From Hominiventricola filiformis (GTDB lineage Bacteria; Bacillota; Clostridia; Lachnospirales; Lachnospiraceae), in assembly GCF_020686965.1 (NCBI RefSeq), contig NZ_JAJEPS010000024.1, positions 1-39,447 on the forward strand: DNA of 39,447 bases, read 5' to 3'. The position numbers and the translations under genes were made by a program. How positions within the stretch are numbered: position 1 is the first letter of the stretch; each line of letters opens with the position of its first letter. Below are positions 21,643 through 29,839 of this stretch, in pieces. The notes beneath the pieces were generated by a model that saw nothing but the letters and a program-made list of their open reading frames with translations, did no database searches and was not told the DNA's origin.

Positions 21643-22608
21643 TTGAAAAACAAAAAAACTACAATTATAATTACTCTCAGTGCTGTTATTACCAGTGCAC
21701 TCGGAATTTTATTTACATTTAATAAGGTCATTGAAAAACTTGCCACATCGAAAAATCTACTGGCAGAACATCATCATGAAACTTATCACTGGAGATTCGG
21801 TGATATCGCATACCGGGTAACCGGAGAAGGACATCCAATCTTTCTGATTCATGATCTGGAGTCTGGAAGTTCTTCTGTGGAATGGAGCAGTATCATTCAA
21901 AAACTTTCAAAAACAAATACCGTATATGCAGTGGATCTGCTCGGCTGCGGATTATCGGAACATACCGGAATTACTTATACAAACCATATTTATACACAGC
22001 TGATCAATGATTTTATTCACGACATCATTAAGCAAAAGACCAGTGTTGTTGCTACTGGAAAATCTGCTTCCTTCCTGTTGGAATCCTGCGGGATCAATGA
22101 AAATGTGTTTGAAGAACTGATTTTGATCAATCCGGACAGTATAAAAGCCTTTCGGAAAGCTCCGTCCAAACGAACGAAGACTGCATGCCTGATTTTAAAG
22201 CTGAAAATCATCGGCACATTCATTTATAATAAGTTGAATACAAAAAAATGCTTTGAAAAACGCTTTGAAGAAGATTATTTCTACGATAAAGAGAAGATTC
22301 CGGAAGCACTGGTCGATTATTACTATGAATCAGCACATCTTGGCGGTCTCTTTGCCAAGAATCTCTATGTGAGTCAGAGAGGAAGATACACTAATGTCAA
22401 CATTGTCCGTTCTCTGAAGTCAATTAATAAAAATATTCATATTCTGGCAAGTGCAGAACTTCCTGATATTCGCAAAACCATCAAAGAATATCAGTACTAT
22501 AATCCGGCTATCGAAGTAGAATACATGGATTATGTACGAAAACTTCCGCAATTAGAGGCACCAGATGAAATTGTGAAGTATATCCGTTTGTATCTCTATC
22601 AACTGTAA
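21643..22608 (+). CDS. Membrane-anchored alpha/beta-hydrolase-like protein
   Basis: The 321-residue protein has an N-terminal membrane anchor (about residues 8-26) and an alpha/beta-hydrolase fold: HPIFLIHDLESGSSSVEW (oxyanion region), VYAVDLLGCGLS, and the nucleophile elbow GKSAS with Ser141. The segment that normally carries the catalytic His before LPQLE reads RKLPQLEAP, with Lys300 at that place, and the usual GxxD acid loop is degenerate (LASAELPDI). It may therefore be a pseudo-enzyme. TTG is the start codon, with AAGGAG about nine bases upstream. It is the only plus-strand gene between parA and dnaA, sits beside the parS sites, and converges on rsmG. Role unknown. Confidence 0.75.
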   Translation: MKNKKTTIIITLSAVITSALGILFTFNKVIEKLATSKNLLAEHHHETYHWRFGDIAYRVTGEGHPIFLIHDLESGSSSVEWSSIIQKLSKTNTVYAVDLLGCGLSEHTGITYTNHIYTQLINDFIHDIIKQKTSVVATGKSASFLLESCGINENVFEELILINPDSIKAFRKAPSKRTKTACLILKLKIIGTFIYNKLNTKKCFEKRFEEDYFYDKEKIPEALVDYYYESAHLGGLFAKNLYVSQRGRYTNVNIVRSLKSINKNIHILASAELPDIRKTIKEYQYYNPAIEVEYMDYVRKLPQLEAPDEIVKYIRLYLYQL

Positions 22609-22653
22609 AAAAAGTGATAAGATCTAAAAAGCAACTACATATGAAAATGAAAA

Positions 22654-22717
22654 GAGTAACAGATTATAAGAGGAATTAGCGAAAGCGGTTCCTTTTATAA
22701 ACTGTTACTCTCATTTT
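22654..22717. terminator. Bidirectional terminator between hydrolase and rsmG
   Basis: GAGTAACAG (22654) pairs with CTGTTACTC (ending 22710), with a further inner helix (ATAAGAGGAA with TTCCTTTTAT). Plus-strand reading gives CATTTTTT after the stem; minus-strand reading gives a broken TCTTTTCATTTTC. It serves the two convergent genes. Confidence 0.75.
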
Positions 22718-23443
22718 TTACGTGTGAAGCGGCACCTTCGACGGCATTCCTGCTTTTCTGGGATATTTTTTCGGACATCCTCCCACTTTTTTGATTCGCA
22801 CTAAAGAACGATGAATGTCTGAACCTGGCAAATCAAAGTTTTCGCAAGATTCCACTTTTCCTCCAAGTAAGAAGACGGCACTTTTCGCATCCTGAAGCTC
22901 GTCAGCTACTTCTCCGGACTTGTAGGGAATAAATTCTCCACCAATCTTTACATAAGGAAGGCAATATTCTGACAAAGTTGCCAAATTTGCTACGGCTCTT
23001 GAAACGCAGAGATCATAAATTTCCCGTTTCAGTCCCGGTTTCGCAAAATCTTCTGCTCTTCCATGAATCGTCTCGATTCCGGTCAGTCCGGTTTTCTCAA
23101 TCACTGCATTTAAAAAATCAATTCTCTTATTCAAAGAATCAAGAAGAGTTACCTTAAGATGTGGAAATACAATCTTCAGTGGGAGACCGGGAAATCCGGC
23201 ACCGGTACCTACATCAATAAGGTTATCCACATCATTCATATTTTTTACCTTCACAATCGACAGACTGTCCACAAAATGTTTCTGCACGACCTCTGAGAAC
23301 TCTGTAATTCCCGTCAGATTCATAAAGCTGTTCCATTCTACAAGCAGTCTGTAATATTCGTAGAGCTGCTCACTCTGCTGCTCAGTCAGCGAAATTCCCA
23401 GCTTATGCATTTCGTCAATAATATATGCTGTTTCTCTTTCCAT
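22718..23443 (-). CDS. rsmG: 16S rRNA (guanine-527-N7) methyltransferase
   Basis: Methylates G527 of 16S rRNA using S-adenosylmethionine. The 241-residue protein shows the family N-terminus (YYRLLVEWNSFMNLTGIT), the SAM-binding loop LIDVGTGAGFPGLPLKI (about 75-92), and VTLLDSLNKRIDFLNAV. A SRAVANLATLSEYCLP segment and a basic C-terminus follow. It lies 12 bp after mnmG in the usual mnmE-mnmG-rsmG order and shares that operon. Loss of this enzyme is known to give low-level streptomycin resistance in other bacteria. It is intact here. Confidence 0.96.
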   Translation of the reverse strand: MERETAYIIDEMHKLGISLTEQQSEQLYEYYRLLVEWNSFMNLTGITEFSEVVQKHFVDSLSIVKVKNMNDVDNLIDVGTGAGFPGLPLKIVFPHLKVTLLDSLNKRIDFLNAVIEKTGLTGIETIHGRAEDFAKPGLKREIYDLCVSRAVANLATLSEYCLPYVKIGGEFIPYKSGEVADELQDAKSAVFLLGGKVESCENFDLPGSDIHRSLVRIKKVGGCPKKYPRKAGMPSKVPLHT

Positions 23444-23455
23444 ACACCTATTATC

Positions 23456-25342
23456 CTACTGTTTTTTGACTCTATGCTGTTCCAACCATACAAGAAGCAC
23501 GGAAATATCCGCCGGAGATACTCCGGATATTCTTGATGCCTGTCCTACAGACACAGGTCTACATAATTCAAGTTTCTGTACTGCTTCTATACGAAGACTC
23601 TTGATCTCTTTATAATCTATATCAGCCGGAAGTCTCTTTTCTTCGAGCTTTTTAAACTGTTCCACCTGTTTCAGCTGGCGTTTGATATATCCGTCATATT
23701 TAATATCAATCTCCACCTGCTCGCAGACATCCCACGAAAGTTCCGGCCTCTCCGGATCTATTTCTTTCAGATACTCGTATTTCATCTCTGGACGTCTTAA
23801 GATTTCAGCCAGAGAAGCAGCTGTCTTCAGTGTAGTACTCTCATGTCTCTCCAAAAATGTTTGAACTTCCTTTGAGCCACCAACCATCGTCTCTTCCAGA
23901 CGTTGCTTTTCCTTCTCAATCAAATTCATTTTTGTGAGCAAATGCTGATAACGCTGCTCACTGATCAATCCTACCTTATATCCGAGCGGAGTCAAACGTT
24001 GATCCGCATTATCCTGTCTGAGCAGAAGGCGGTATTCAGATCTGGATGTCATCATACGGTATGGTTCATGGTTTTCCTTCGTCACCAGATCGTCAATCAG
24101 AACTCCAATATATCCCTGAGAACGATCAATGACAATCTGCTCACGGCCAAGCACTTCCAAGGCTGCATTGATACCGGCGATCAGTCCCTGACTGGCAGCT
24201 TCTTCATAACCTGAACTTCCATTAAACTGACCACCACTGAACAGACCATGTATTTTCTTAAATTCCAGTGTCGGATACAGTTGCTGCGGATTAATGCAGT
24301 CATATTCAATCGCATATGCATTCTTTACAATTTTTGCATGCTCAAGTCCGGCAACCGAATGATACATTTCATGCTGTACGTCTTCCGGAAGAGAACTGGA
24401 CATACCACCCACATACATTTCATTGGTATAGAGGCCTTCCGGTTCAATGAATACCTGATGACGGTTTTTATCTGCAAAACGTACTACCTTGTCTTCGATA
24501 GATGGGCAGTATCTCGGACCAGTTCCTTCGATAGCACCGGAATAAAGCGGTGAACGGTCCAGATTATTACGGATAATCTCATGTGTTTTTTCATTGGTAT
24601 AAGTCAGCCAGCAGGATGCCTGCTCAATCTGCACAGATTCCGGATCTGTTGTAAAGGAGAAAGGAACCACTCTCTTATCTCCGAACTGTTCTTCCATCTT
24701 ACTGTAATCAATAGAACGGCTGTCGATTCTGGCCGGTGTACCGGTCTTGAACCGGAACATCTCAATTCCCAGTTTTTTCAGAGAATCCGTCAAATAATTG
24801 GCTGCCTGCAGACCGTTAGGACCGGTATAATTGCTGACATCACCGTAAATACAGCGTGCTTTTAAGTAAGTTCCGGTACACAAAATTGCCGCTCTCGCAT
24901 GGTAAATAGCACCAGAATATAGTCTGACACCCGTGACAGCTCCATTCTCGACCATTATTTCGGTCACTTCACCCTGTACAATACTCAGATGATCCGTGTT
25001 TTCCAGCACCTGACGCATGGCACGACTATATTCTGCCTTGTCCGCCTGTGCACGGAGTGAATGAACAGCCGGTCCTTTTGATACATTCAACATTTTAGAC
25101 TGAATAAACGTGCGGTCGATAACTTTTCCCATCTCACCGCCCAGTGCATCCAGTTCCCGAACCAGATGTCCTTTAGAGCTTCCTCCAATATTAGGATTAC
25201 AGGGCATCAGTGCAATACTGTCTACGCTCACTGTAAAAATGACCGTCTCAAGTCCGAGTCTGGCGCATGCCAGTGCTGCTTCACATCCTGCATGTCCTGC
25301 GCCGACTACTACTACATCTACATTTTCTTCCAAAAAAGGCAT
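23456..25342 (-). CDS. mnmG: tRNA uridine-34 carboxymethylaminomethyl modification enzyme
   Basis: With MnmE it installs the cmnm group at wobble U34 of tRNAs, using FAD, NADH and a folate methylene donor. The 628-residue length is standard. The N-terminal dinucleotide fold carries GAGHAGCEAA (from residue 14), followed by the signature CNPNIGGSSKGHLVRELDAL with the conserved Cys. A second family block is GLFSGGQFNGSSGYEEAASQ, and the C-terminal helical domain for MnmE contact follows (about 550-628). The start lies 12 bp after the mnmE stop. Intact. Confidence 0.97.
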   Translation of the reverse strand: MPFLEENVDVVVVGAGHAGCEAALACARLGLETVIFTVSVDSIALMPCNPNIGGSSKGHLVRELDALGGEMGKVIDRTFIQSKMLNVSKGPAVHSLRAQADKAEYSRAMRQVLENTDHLSIVQGEVTEIMVENGAVTGVRLYSGAIYHARAAILCTGTYLKARCIYGDVSNYTGPNGLQAANYLTDSLKKLGIEMFRFKTGTPARIDSRSIDYSKMEEQFGDKRVVPFSFTTDPESVQIEQASCWLTYTNEKTHEIIRNNLDRSPLYSGAIEGTGPRYCPSIEDKVVRFADKNRHQVFIEPEGLYTNEMYVGGMSSSLPEDVQHEMYHSVAGLEHAKIVKNAYAIEYDCINPQQLYPTLEFKKIHGLFSGGQFNGSSGYEEAASQGLIAGINAALEVLGREQIVIDRSQGYIGVLIDDLVTKENHEPYRMMTSRSEYRLLLRQDNADQRLTPLGYKVGLISEQRYQHLLTKMNLIEKEKQRLEETMVGGSKEVQTFLERHESTTLKTAASLAEILRRPEMKYEYLKEIDPERPELSWDVCEQVEIDIKYDGYIKRQLKQVEQFKKLEEKRLPADIDYKEIKSLRIEAVQKLELCRPVSVGQASRISGVSPADISVLLVWLEQHRVKKQ

Positions 25343-25354
25343 TTCAATTTGTAC

Positions 25355-26734
25355 CTACTTTCCCATGCAAAATTTACTGAATATCTCGTTTACAAGATCT
25401 TCACCTACAGACTCTCCAATGATTGATCCCAGTGCTTCATATGCATCCATAAGATCTATAGAGAAGAAATCTTCCGGCATACCAAGTGAGATACTTTCTT
25501 TTACTTTCATAAGACTGGACTGTACCTGTTCCATTGCTGCCTGATGGCGCATGTTTGTCAGATACACCTGATCATTAAAAGAAATCTCACCAGACAGAAA
25601 CATATGCTCAATCAGATCTGATAATTCATCCATCCCTGTTTCTTCCCGTGCGGAAATGCTGACCGTCGGTTTTTGTAACCGCTCCTGCATCTTTTCCACA
25701 GTAAGCGCTGATGGCAGATCCGCTTTATTCAGAAGAATAATCGCATTCTGATCCTGAAGGAATGAAATAATCTCCTCATCATTTTCATCCAGATCAGCCG
25801 AACTGTCAACTACATACAGAATTAAATCCGCATCCAGCATTGCTTTTTTTGCACGTTCCACACCGATTTTTTCCACTGGATCATCAGTTTTCCGAATTCC
25901 CGCCGTATCCACAATATTCAGATTCAGGCCCTTTAACTGAATCTCTTCTTCCAGGATATCACGGGTTGTACCTGCCATGTCCGTTACAATCGCCCGGTTG
26001 CTTCCTACCAGCACATTCATCAGAGAAGATTTTCCTGCATTTGGTTTACCGACAATGACTGTACGGATTCCTTCCCGAAGTACTCTTCCATTCTGAGAAG
26101 ATTTCAACAGATCCCCGGCAATTTTAAGAAGGTTATCCACTTTTTCCCCAAGCTCCACGGGATAACCATCGAGACTGATATGTTCCGGATCATCCAGTGC
26201 GGATTCTATATAAGCAATTTCATAAAGAATCTTTTCACGCATCTCCCGGATCATTTCCAGAAGAGAACCTTTCAGCTGGCCAAGAGAACTTTGCAGCGCA
26301 TAATTATTTTTGGCTTCGATCACATCCATGACAGCTTCTGCCTGAGAAAGATCGATTCTGCCATTCAGAAATGCACGCTTCGTAAATTCTCCCGGTTCCG
26401 CCGGACGCGCACCATTTCTGATCACCAGTTCCAGAATTTTACGCATAACAAATGTACCGCCATGGCAATCAATCTCCACCGTGTCTTCAGCTGTATAACT
26501 ATGCGGTCCACGCATCAGAAGTACGATGACTTCATCCAGCAGTTTATCCCCGTCCACAATATTTCCGTAATGAATTGTATAAGTCGGCTGTTCTGGAAGA
26601 CGCTTATTCCTATTTTTCGGTTGAAATATTTTATCTGCTACTTCAATGGCATTTTCTCCACTGATTCGGATCACACCAATACCAGATCCGGAACCCGGGG
26701 TTGCAATAGCCGCAATCGTATCTTCTCTGTACAT
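25355..26734 (-). CDS. mnmE: tRNA modification GTPase
   Basis: Partner of MnmG in wobble-uridine modification. The 459-residue protein has the N-terminal tetrahydrofolate-binding domain (TIAAIATPGSGSGIGVIRIS). The G domain is inserted in a helical domain: G1 GKPNAGKSS, the G3-type DTAG, and NKAD. It ends with the catalytic CMGK tail (the family CxGK motif). A short terminator-like hairpin separates it from jag, so part of its transcription may be attenuated there. Confidence 0.97.
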   Translation of the reverse strand: MYREDTIAAIATPGSGSGIGVIRISGENAIEVADKIFQPKNRNKRLPEQPTYTIHYGNIVDGDKLLDEVIVLLMRGPHSYTAEDTVEIDCHGGTFVMRKILELVIRNGARPAEPGEFTKRAFLNGRIDLSQAEAVMDVIEAKNNYALQSSLGQLKGSLLEMIREMREKILYEIAYIESALDDPEHISLDGYPVELGEKVDNLLKIAGDLLKSSQNGRVLREGIRTVIVGKPNAGKSSLMNVLVGSNRAIVTDMAGTTRDILEEEIQLKGLNLNIVDTAGIRKTDDPVEKIGVERAKKAMLDADLILYVVDSSADLDENDEEIISFLQDQNAIILLNKADLPSALTVEKMQERLQKPTVSISAREETGMDELSDLIEHMFLSGEISFNDQVYLTNMRHQAAMEQVQSSLMKVKESISLGMPEDFFSIDLMDAYEALGSIIGESVGEDLVNEIFSKFCMGK

Positions 26735-26745
26735 GCCCTTTCACC

Positions 26746-26772
26746 AAAAAGAGGACGCTTATTCGCGTCCTC
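26746..26772 (-). terminator. Hairpin overlapping the jag stop codon
   Basis: GAGGACGC and GCGTCCTC pair over 8 bp across a 6-nt loop and are followed on the minus strand by TTTTT. The stop codon of jag lies in the loop, so ribosomes finishing jag would disrupt the hairpin. Confidence 0.6.
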
Positions 26773-27490
26773 CTCCCCTTTTATTGTCTCTGTTTTTATT
26801 GTTAAAATTTCGTTTGCCGGAACCATTGCCGTATCGGCGGTAACGATTATTATCTCTCGGCTGAACTCCTTCTTTCAGACTGACTACTACTTTTCTGAAC
26901 GGTTCTTCACCTTCACTGTGGGTCTCCACATAGCGGTCGTTCTGAAGAGCGGAATGAATGACTCTTCTCTCATAAGGATTCATCGGTTCCAGTGTTACCG
27001 GTCTTCCGGTTCTGCGAACCTTGAAAGAAATATTCTTTGCAAGATTCTCAAGAGTATCTTTTCTTCTCTGACGATAGTTCTCAGTGTCAACCTTTACACG
27101 GATATATTCTTCCTCACCCTTATTGATCACCAGACTTACCAGATACTGAAGCGAATCCAGTGTCTGACCTCTCTTACCAATCAAAACTCCCATGTCATCT
27201 CCAGACAAATCAATGTCCATGGTATGCTCTTCTTTATTTTCCTCAGTCGTGATGTTTACCTTAAGATCCATTGCATCAAAAACATCTGCCAGGAACTGTT
27301 CTGCACGCTCTGCGGTTTCCAGTATCTTGCGTGCGCGGATTTTTGCCGGTCGGCTTCCGATTCCAAGGAATCCGTTGCTTCCTTTCTCCAGAATTTCATA
27401 TTCCATTCTGTCAGAAGTTGTTCCAAGCTGAACTGCTGCTTCTACTACAGCATCTTCTACTGTTTTCCCCGTAAACTCTCTGTACTCCAT
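26759..27490 (-). CDS. jag: RNA-binding protein Jag/KhpB
   Basis: A 243-residue RNA-binding protein that partners KhpA in several Firmicutes and affects cell-wall synthesis and division. It contains the Jag N-terminal domain (about 1-52, EYREFTGKTVEDAVVEAAVQ), a KH domain with GDDMGVLIGKRGQTLDSLQ (about 100-160) and an R3H domain (about 165-225, LEPMNPYERRVIHSALQN). The C-terminal tail is an Arg/Asn/Gly-rich extension that probably adds RNA affinity. GGAGG precedes the ATG. It follows yidC by 15 bp, as in most Firmicutes. Confidence 0.94.
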   Translation of the reverse strand: MEYREFTGKTVEDAVVEAAVQLGTTSDRMEYEILEKGSNGFLGIGSRPAKIRARKILETAERAEQFLADVFDAMDLKVNITTEENKEEHTMDIDLSGDDMGVLIGKRGQTLDSLQYLVSLVINKGEEEYIRVKVDTENYRQRRKDTLENLAKNISFKVRRTGRPVTLEPMNPYERRVIHSALQNDRYVETHSEGEEPFRKVVVSLKEGVQPRDNNRYRRYGNGSGKRNFNNKNRDNKRGGGRE

Positions 27491-27505
27491 CCCGGTTTCT
27501 CCTCC

Positions 27506-28783
27506 TTACTTTTTGCTCTTCTCGTTGAACTTTCTTACCATATCTGCCTTTGACGCAAGACTTCCCGGCTTGTCTGCATTCTTATAATAATTCGTTGCTA
27601 TCTCCATAGCCGCTTTCTTTTCTTCCTCAGTCATATGATTTTTCTTTTTCTCGGAATCATATGCACGCATATTTGTTTTTGCAAGATTTACATCTTTCTG
27701 AGGCGGAAGTCCTTTTTTCTCACGCAGTTTTTCGTTCTTCTCAATATTTTTCTTAACGATAGCATCGATATCCATCTTATCCAGATGTTTGTTGATCAGG
27801 AACTGCTGAATACCTCTGACTACAGCACCCATGATCCAGTAGAGACCCATACCTGCAGGAAGTGATAAACAGAACCATGCAGACATCAGCGGCATCATAA
27901 TATTCATGGATTTCATAGTAGAAGCCATGGTGTCATTCGGATCATTGGAAGTCTGCTGTGGCATCATTGCCACATTCAGCCATTGAGTCAGTGCTGCCAG
28001 TACCGGAACCAGGATTGCACCAAATACCATCAGATACTGTCCTGTACTCAATCCGGATTTGATCATGTTCATCGGTGAGTTTGCAATATTAATCAGAATA
28101 AAATCATTCAGATGACTGATTGATGCATGAGTACTTTCGATCAGCGCATCCATACTCGGAAACTGATCTGCCAGCATCGTCCAGGTTGCTTTTCCTGTCT
28201 CCTGCAGACGATACAGAATATCAATAACCGTGTTAGTCTGAGTAAAATCTTTTCCAATATAAGCCGTCATTGCACCGTTCTGGCTCAGTTCCTGCATGAA
28301 CTCCACACCGCCTGCGGTGTTCATGATCTCAGTTGCCAACTCGGTAAATACATTTTTAACACCGTCCACATATGCCGGTACACGCATGATTACCTGATAC
28401 AGTGCAAACAGGATCGGCATCTGGATGAGAAGCTGCAGACAGCTTCCTGTCGGCGAAACACCATATTTTGCATAGACCGCTTTCGTCTCTTCGTTCATGG
28501 CAAGCATGGACATCTCATCTTTTTTATTTGCATACTTCTTCTGAATTGCTTTTAATTCCGGGTTCATCTTTGCAGAAAATTTGGAGAATTTCTGCTGCTT
28601 AATCGTCAGCGGCAACATCAGAAGATAGATAATAATCGTAAATAAAATAATACATAAACCTATATTCTGGATTCCGAATACCTGATCCAGAAAATTAAAG
28701 AGCACATTCATGATCCATCCAAGAATGCGCGCAATATCCCCAATAATAAACGTACCACTCTGGGTCAATACAATACCTGTCAA
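27506..28783 (-). CDS. yidC: Membrane protein insertase YidC/SpoIIIJ
   Basis: Inserts membrane proteins alone or with SecYEG. The 425-residue protein lacks the large periplasmic domain of Gram-negative YidC, as expected. It shows an N-terminal membrane segment, a first core helix (NIGLCIILFTIIIYLLMLPL) and the cytoplasmic helical hairpin (QKFSKFSAKMNPELKAIQKK). Three further helices with LLIQMPILFALYQVIM follow, then a long basic C-terminal tail (about 340-425) for ribosome contact. There is no lipobox at the N-terminus. The start codon is TTG at 28783 with GGAGG six bases upstream. Confidence 0.94.
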   Translation of the reverse strand: MTGIVLTQSGTFIIGDIARILGWIMNVLFNFLDQVFGIQNIGLCIILFTIIIYLLMLPLTIKQQKFSKFSAKMNPELKAIQKKYANKKDEMSMLAMNEETKAVYAKYGVSPTGSCLQLLIQMPILFALYQVIMRVPAYVDGVKNVFTELATEIMNTAGGVEFMQELSQNGAMTAYIGKDFTQTNTVIDILYRLQETGKATWTMLADQFPSMDALIESTHASISHLNDFILINIANSPMNMIKSGLSTGQYLMVFGAILVPVLAALTQWLNVAMMPQQTSNDPNDTMASTMKSMNIMMPLMSAWFCLSLPAGMGLYWIMGAVVRGIQQFLINKHLDKMDIDAIVKKNIEKNEKLREKKGLPPQKDVNLAKTNMRAYDSEKKKNHMTEEEKKAAMEIATNYYKNADKPGSLASKADMVRKFNEKSKK

Positions 28784-28800
28784 AATAATCCTCCTTCAGT

Positions 28801-29010
28801 CTATGGAACCGGATCATATCCTCCCTTGGAAAAGGGATTGCACCTTAAAATCCGCCATAATGCAAGTAAACCGCCCTTCAGTGCTCCGTATTTCTGGACA
28901 GCTTCCAGACCATATTGGGAGCAGCTTGGTATATAAGGGCATTTTGTGCTTTTTAACGGTGATAAATATTTCTGATAAAATCGTATCAGTTCGATTAAAA
29001 TTGTTTTCAT
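28801..29010 (-). CDS. yidD: Membrane protein insertion efficiency factor YidD
   Basis: The 69-residue protein has the family core IRFYQKYLSPLKSTKCPYIP followed by SCSQYGLEAVQKYGALKGGL and a C-terminal WRILRCNPFSKGG. It is a peripheral membrane protein thought to help YidC. Its ATG overlaps the rnpA stop by 4 bp (ATGA) and it ends 17 bp before yidC, so rpmH-rnpA-yidD-yidC form one operon. Complete. Confidence 0.95.
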   Translation of the reverse strand: MKTILIELIRFYQKYLSPLKSTKCPYIPSCSQYGLEAVQKYGALKGGLLALWRILRCNPFSKGGYDPVP

Positions 29011-29342
29011 ATTAATATTCCGTGAAGTTTTCCCAAGTGAAGAAGTGCACTTTCAATATCCTGACAGTTCTTATCCTTTGCACTTTTCCTTGCGATTACT
29101 ACCATATCCAAACCACTATTGAACATGTCTTCGTGTAGTCTGTAACTTTCTCTGATCAACCGGGTCACTCTGTGTCTGACCACGCTGTTTCCCACTTTTT
29201 TGCTGACAGATATTCCAAGCCGGTTATGGCCGGTCTGATTGTCCAGAACATAAAGAACAAGATGCCTGTTTGCATAGGATTTTCCGTTCTTATAAACGTT
29301 CTGGAAATCAGCATTTCGTTTCAATGATTCTGAAAATTTCAT
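29007..29342 (-). CDS. rnpA: Ribonuclease P protein component
   Basis: Protein subunit of RNase P, which matures tRNA 5' ends together with the RnpB RNA (not in this window). The 111-residue protein has the usual features: ESLKRNADFQNVYKNGKSYA, LGISVSKKVGNSVVRHRVTR and LIRESYR. The family RNR motif reads RHR here, a variant that also occurs in relatives as far as I recall. It follows rpmH by 47 bp and overlaps yidD by 4 bp. Confidence 0.95.
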   Translation of the reverse strand: MKFSESLKRNADFQNVYKNGKSYANRHLVLYVLDNQTGHNRLGISVSKKVGNSVVRHRVTRLIRESYRLHEDMFNSGLDMVVIARKSAKDKNCQDIESALLHLGKLHGILI

Positions 29343-29389
29343 TGATACTCCTTATAAATGCCTAGAAGAAAAGGCCACATATATGCGGC

Positions 29390-29524
29390 CTACGCTGATA
29401 ACTGCTTTCTTCCTTTTAATCTTCTGGCTGCTAAAACTTTTCTTCCGCCAGGAGTACTCATTCTTGCTCTGAATCCGTGAACCTTCGCTCTGGAACGTTT
29501 CTTCGGCTGAAATGTCATTTTCAT
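29390..29524 (-). CDS. rpmH: 50S ribosomal protein L34
   Basis: The 44-residue, highly basic product starts MKMTFQPKKRSRAKVHGFRA and ends RRLKGRKQLSA, a full-length L34. GGAGG lies nine bases before the ATG at 29524. It heads the minus-strand operon with rnpA, yidD and yidC, and is divergent from dnaA across the origin, as in nearly all bacteria with this layout. An AGGCCAC...GCGGCCT inverted repeat just after the stop could reduce read-through into rnpA. Confidence 0.97.
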   Translation of the reverse strand: MKMTFQPKKRSRAKVHGFRARMSTPGGRKVLAARRLKGRKQLSA

Positions 29525-29594
29525 TATCGGGCACCTCCTTACTTATTCCAATACTACCATATGTTAAAAAACACTGTCTCAATTATACGCAGAC

Positions 29595-29637
29595 AATGCC
29601 GGAAAGTCAAGCAAATCCGGCATTTTTTCTTTTTTTA
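29595..29637 (+). terminator. Plus-strand terminator facing dnaA
   Basis: AATGCCGGA (29595-29603) and TCCGGCATT (29616-29624) form a 9-bp perfect stem followed by a long T-rich run. There is no plus-strand gene upstream (rpmH is divergent), so it would stop antisense or stray transcripts entering the origin. Confidence 0.65.
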
Positions 29638-29641
29638 AAAG

Positions 29642-29821
29642 TTTTCCACATTTTTGTGGATAACTTGTGGATAATTTGTGTATATAACCTCTTTTTCCCC
29701 GTTTTGGCTTGCTATCTCAGCTGATTTATTGTATTATTTACCTTGAGAGAGTAGCCACACTAAGGTTGGAAAATCCTGTTTTTCTGAGTTTTCCACACCA
29801 TGGCATTTCTTTTTATCAACA
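29642..29821. promoter_or_regulatory. oriC part 1: DnaA-box cluster upstream of dnaA
   Basis: Two perfect boxes TGTGGATAA lie at 29655-29663 and 29666-29674 (11-bp spacing). Single-mismatch or near boxes lie at 29642-29650 (TTTTCCACA), 29677-29685 (TGTGTATAT), 29789-29797 (TTTTCCACA) and 29813-29821 (TTATCAACA). The 315-bp gene-free interval holds no gene. With the region after dnaA this gives a bipartite origin like that of Bacillus. Confidence 0.85.
29709..29737 (+). promoter_or_regulatory. dnaA promoter
   Basis: TTGCTA and TATTAT at 17-bp spacing, about 100 bp before the dnaA start. It lies between DnaA boxes, consistent with autorepression by DnaA. Confidence 0.55.
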
Positions 29822-29839
29822 ACTTGGGAGATAAGGGAT

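Noticed and set aside
26180..27553. A 457-codon plus-strand frame opposite mnmE, jag and yidC
   Set aside because: It is antisense to three well-identified genes and has no motif of its own.
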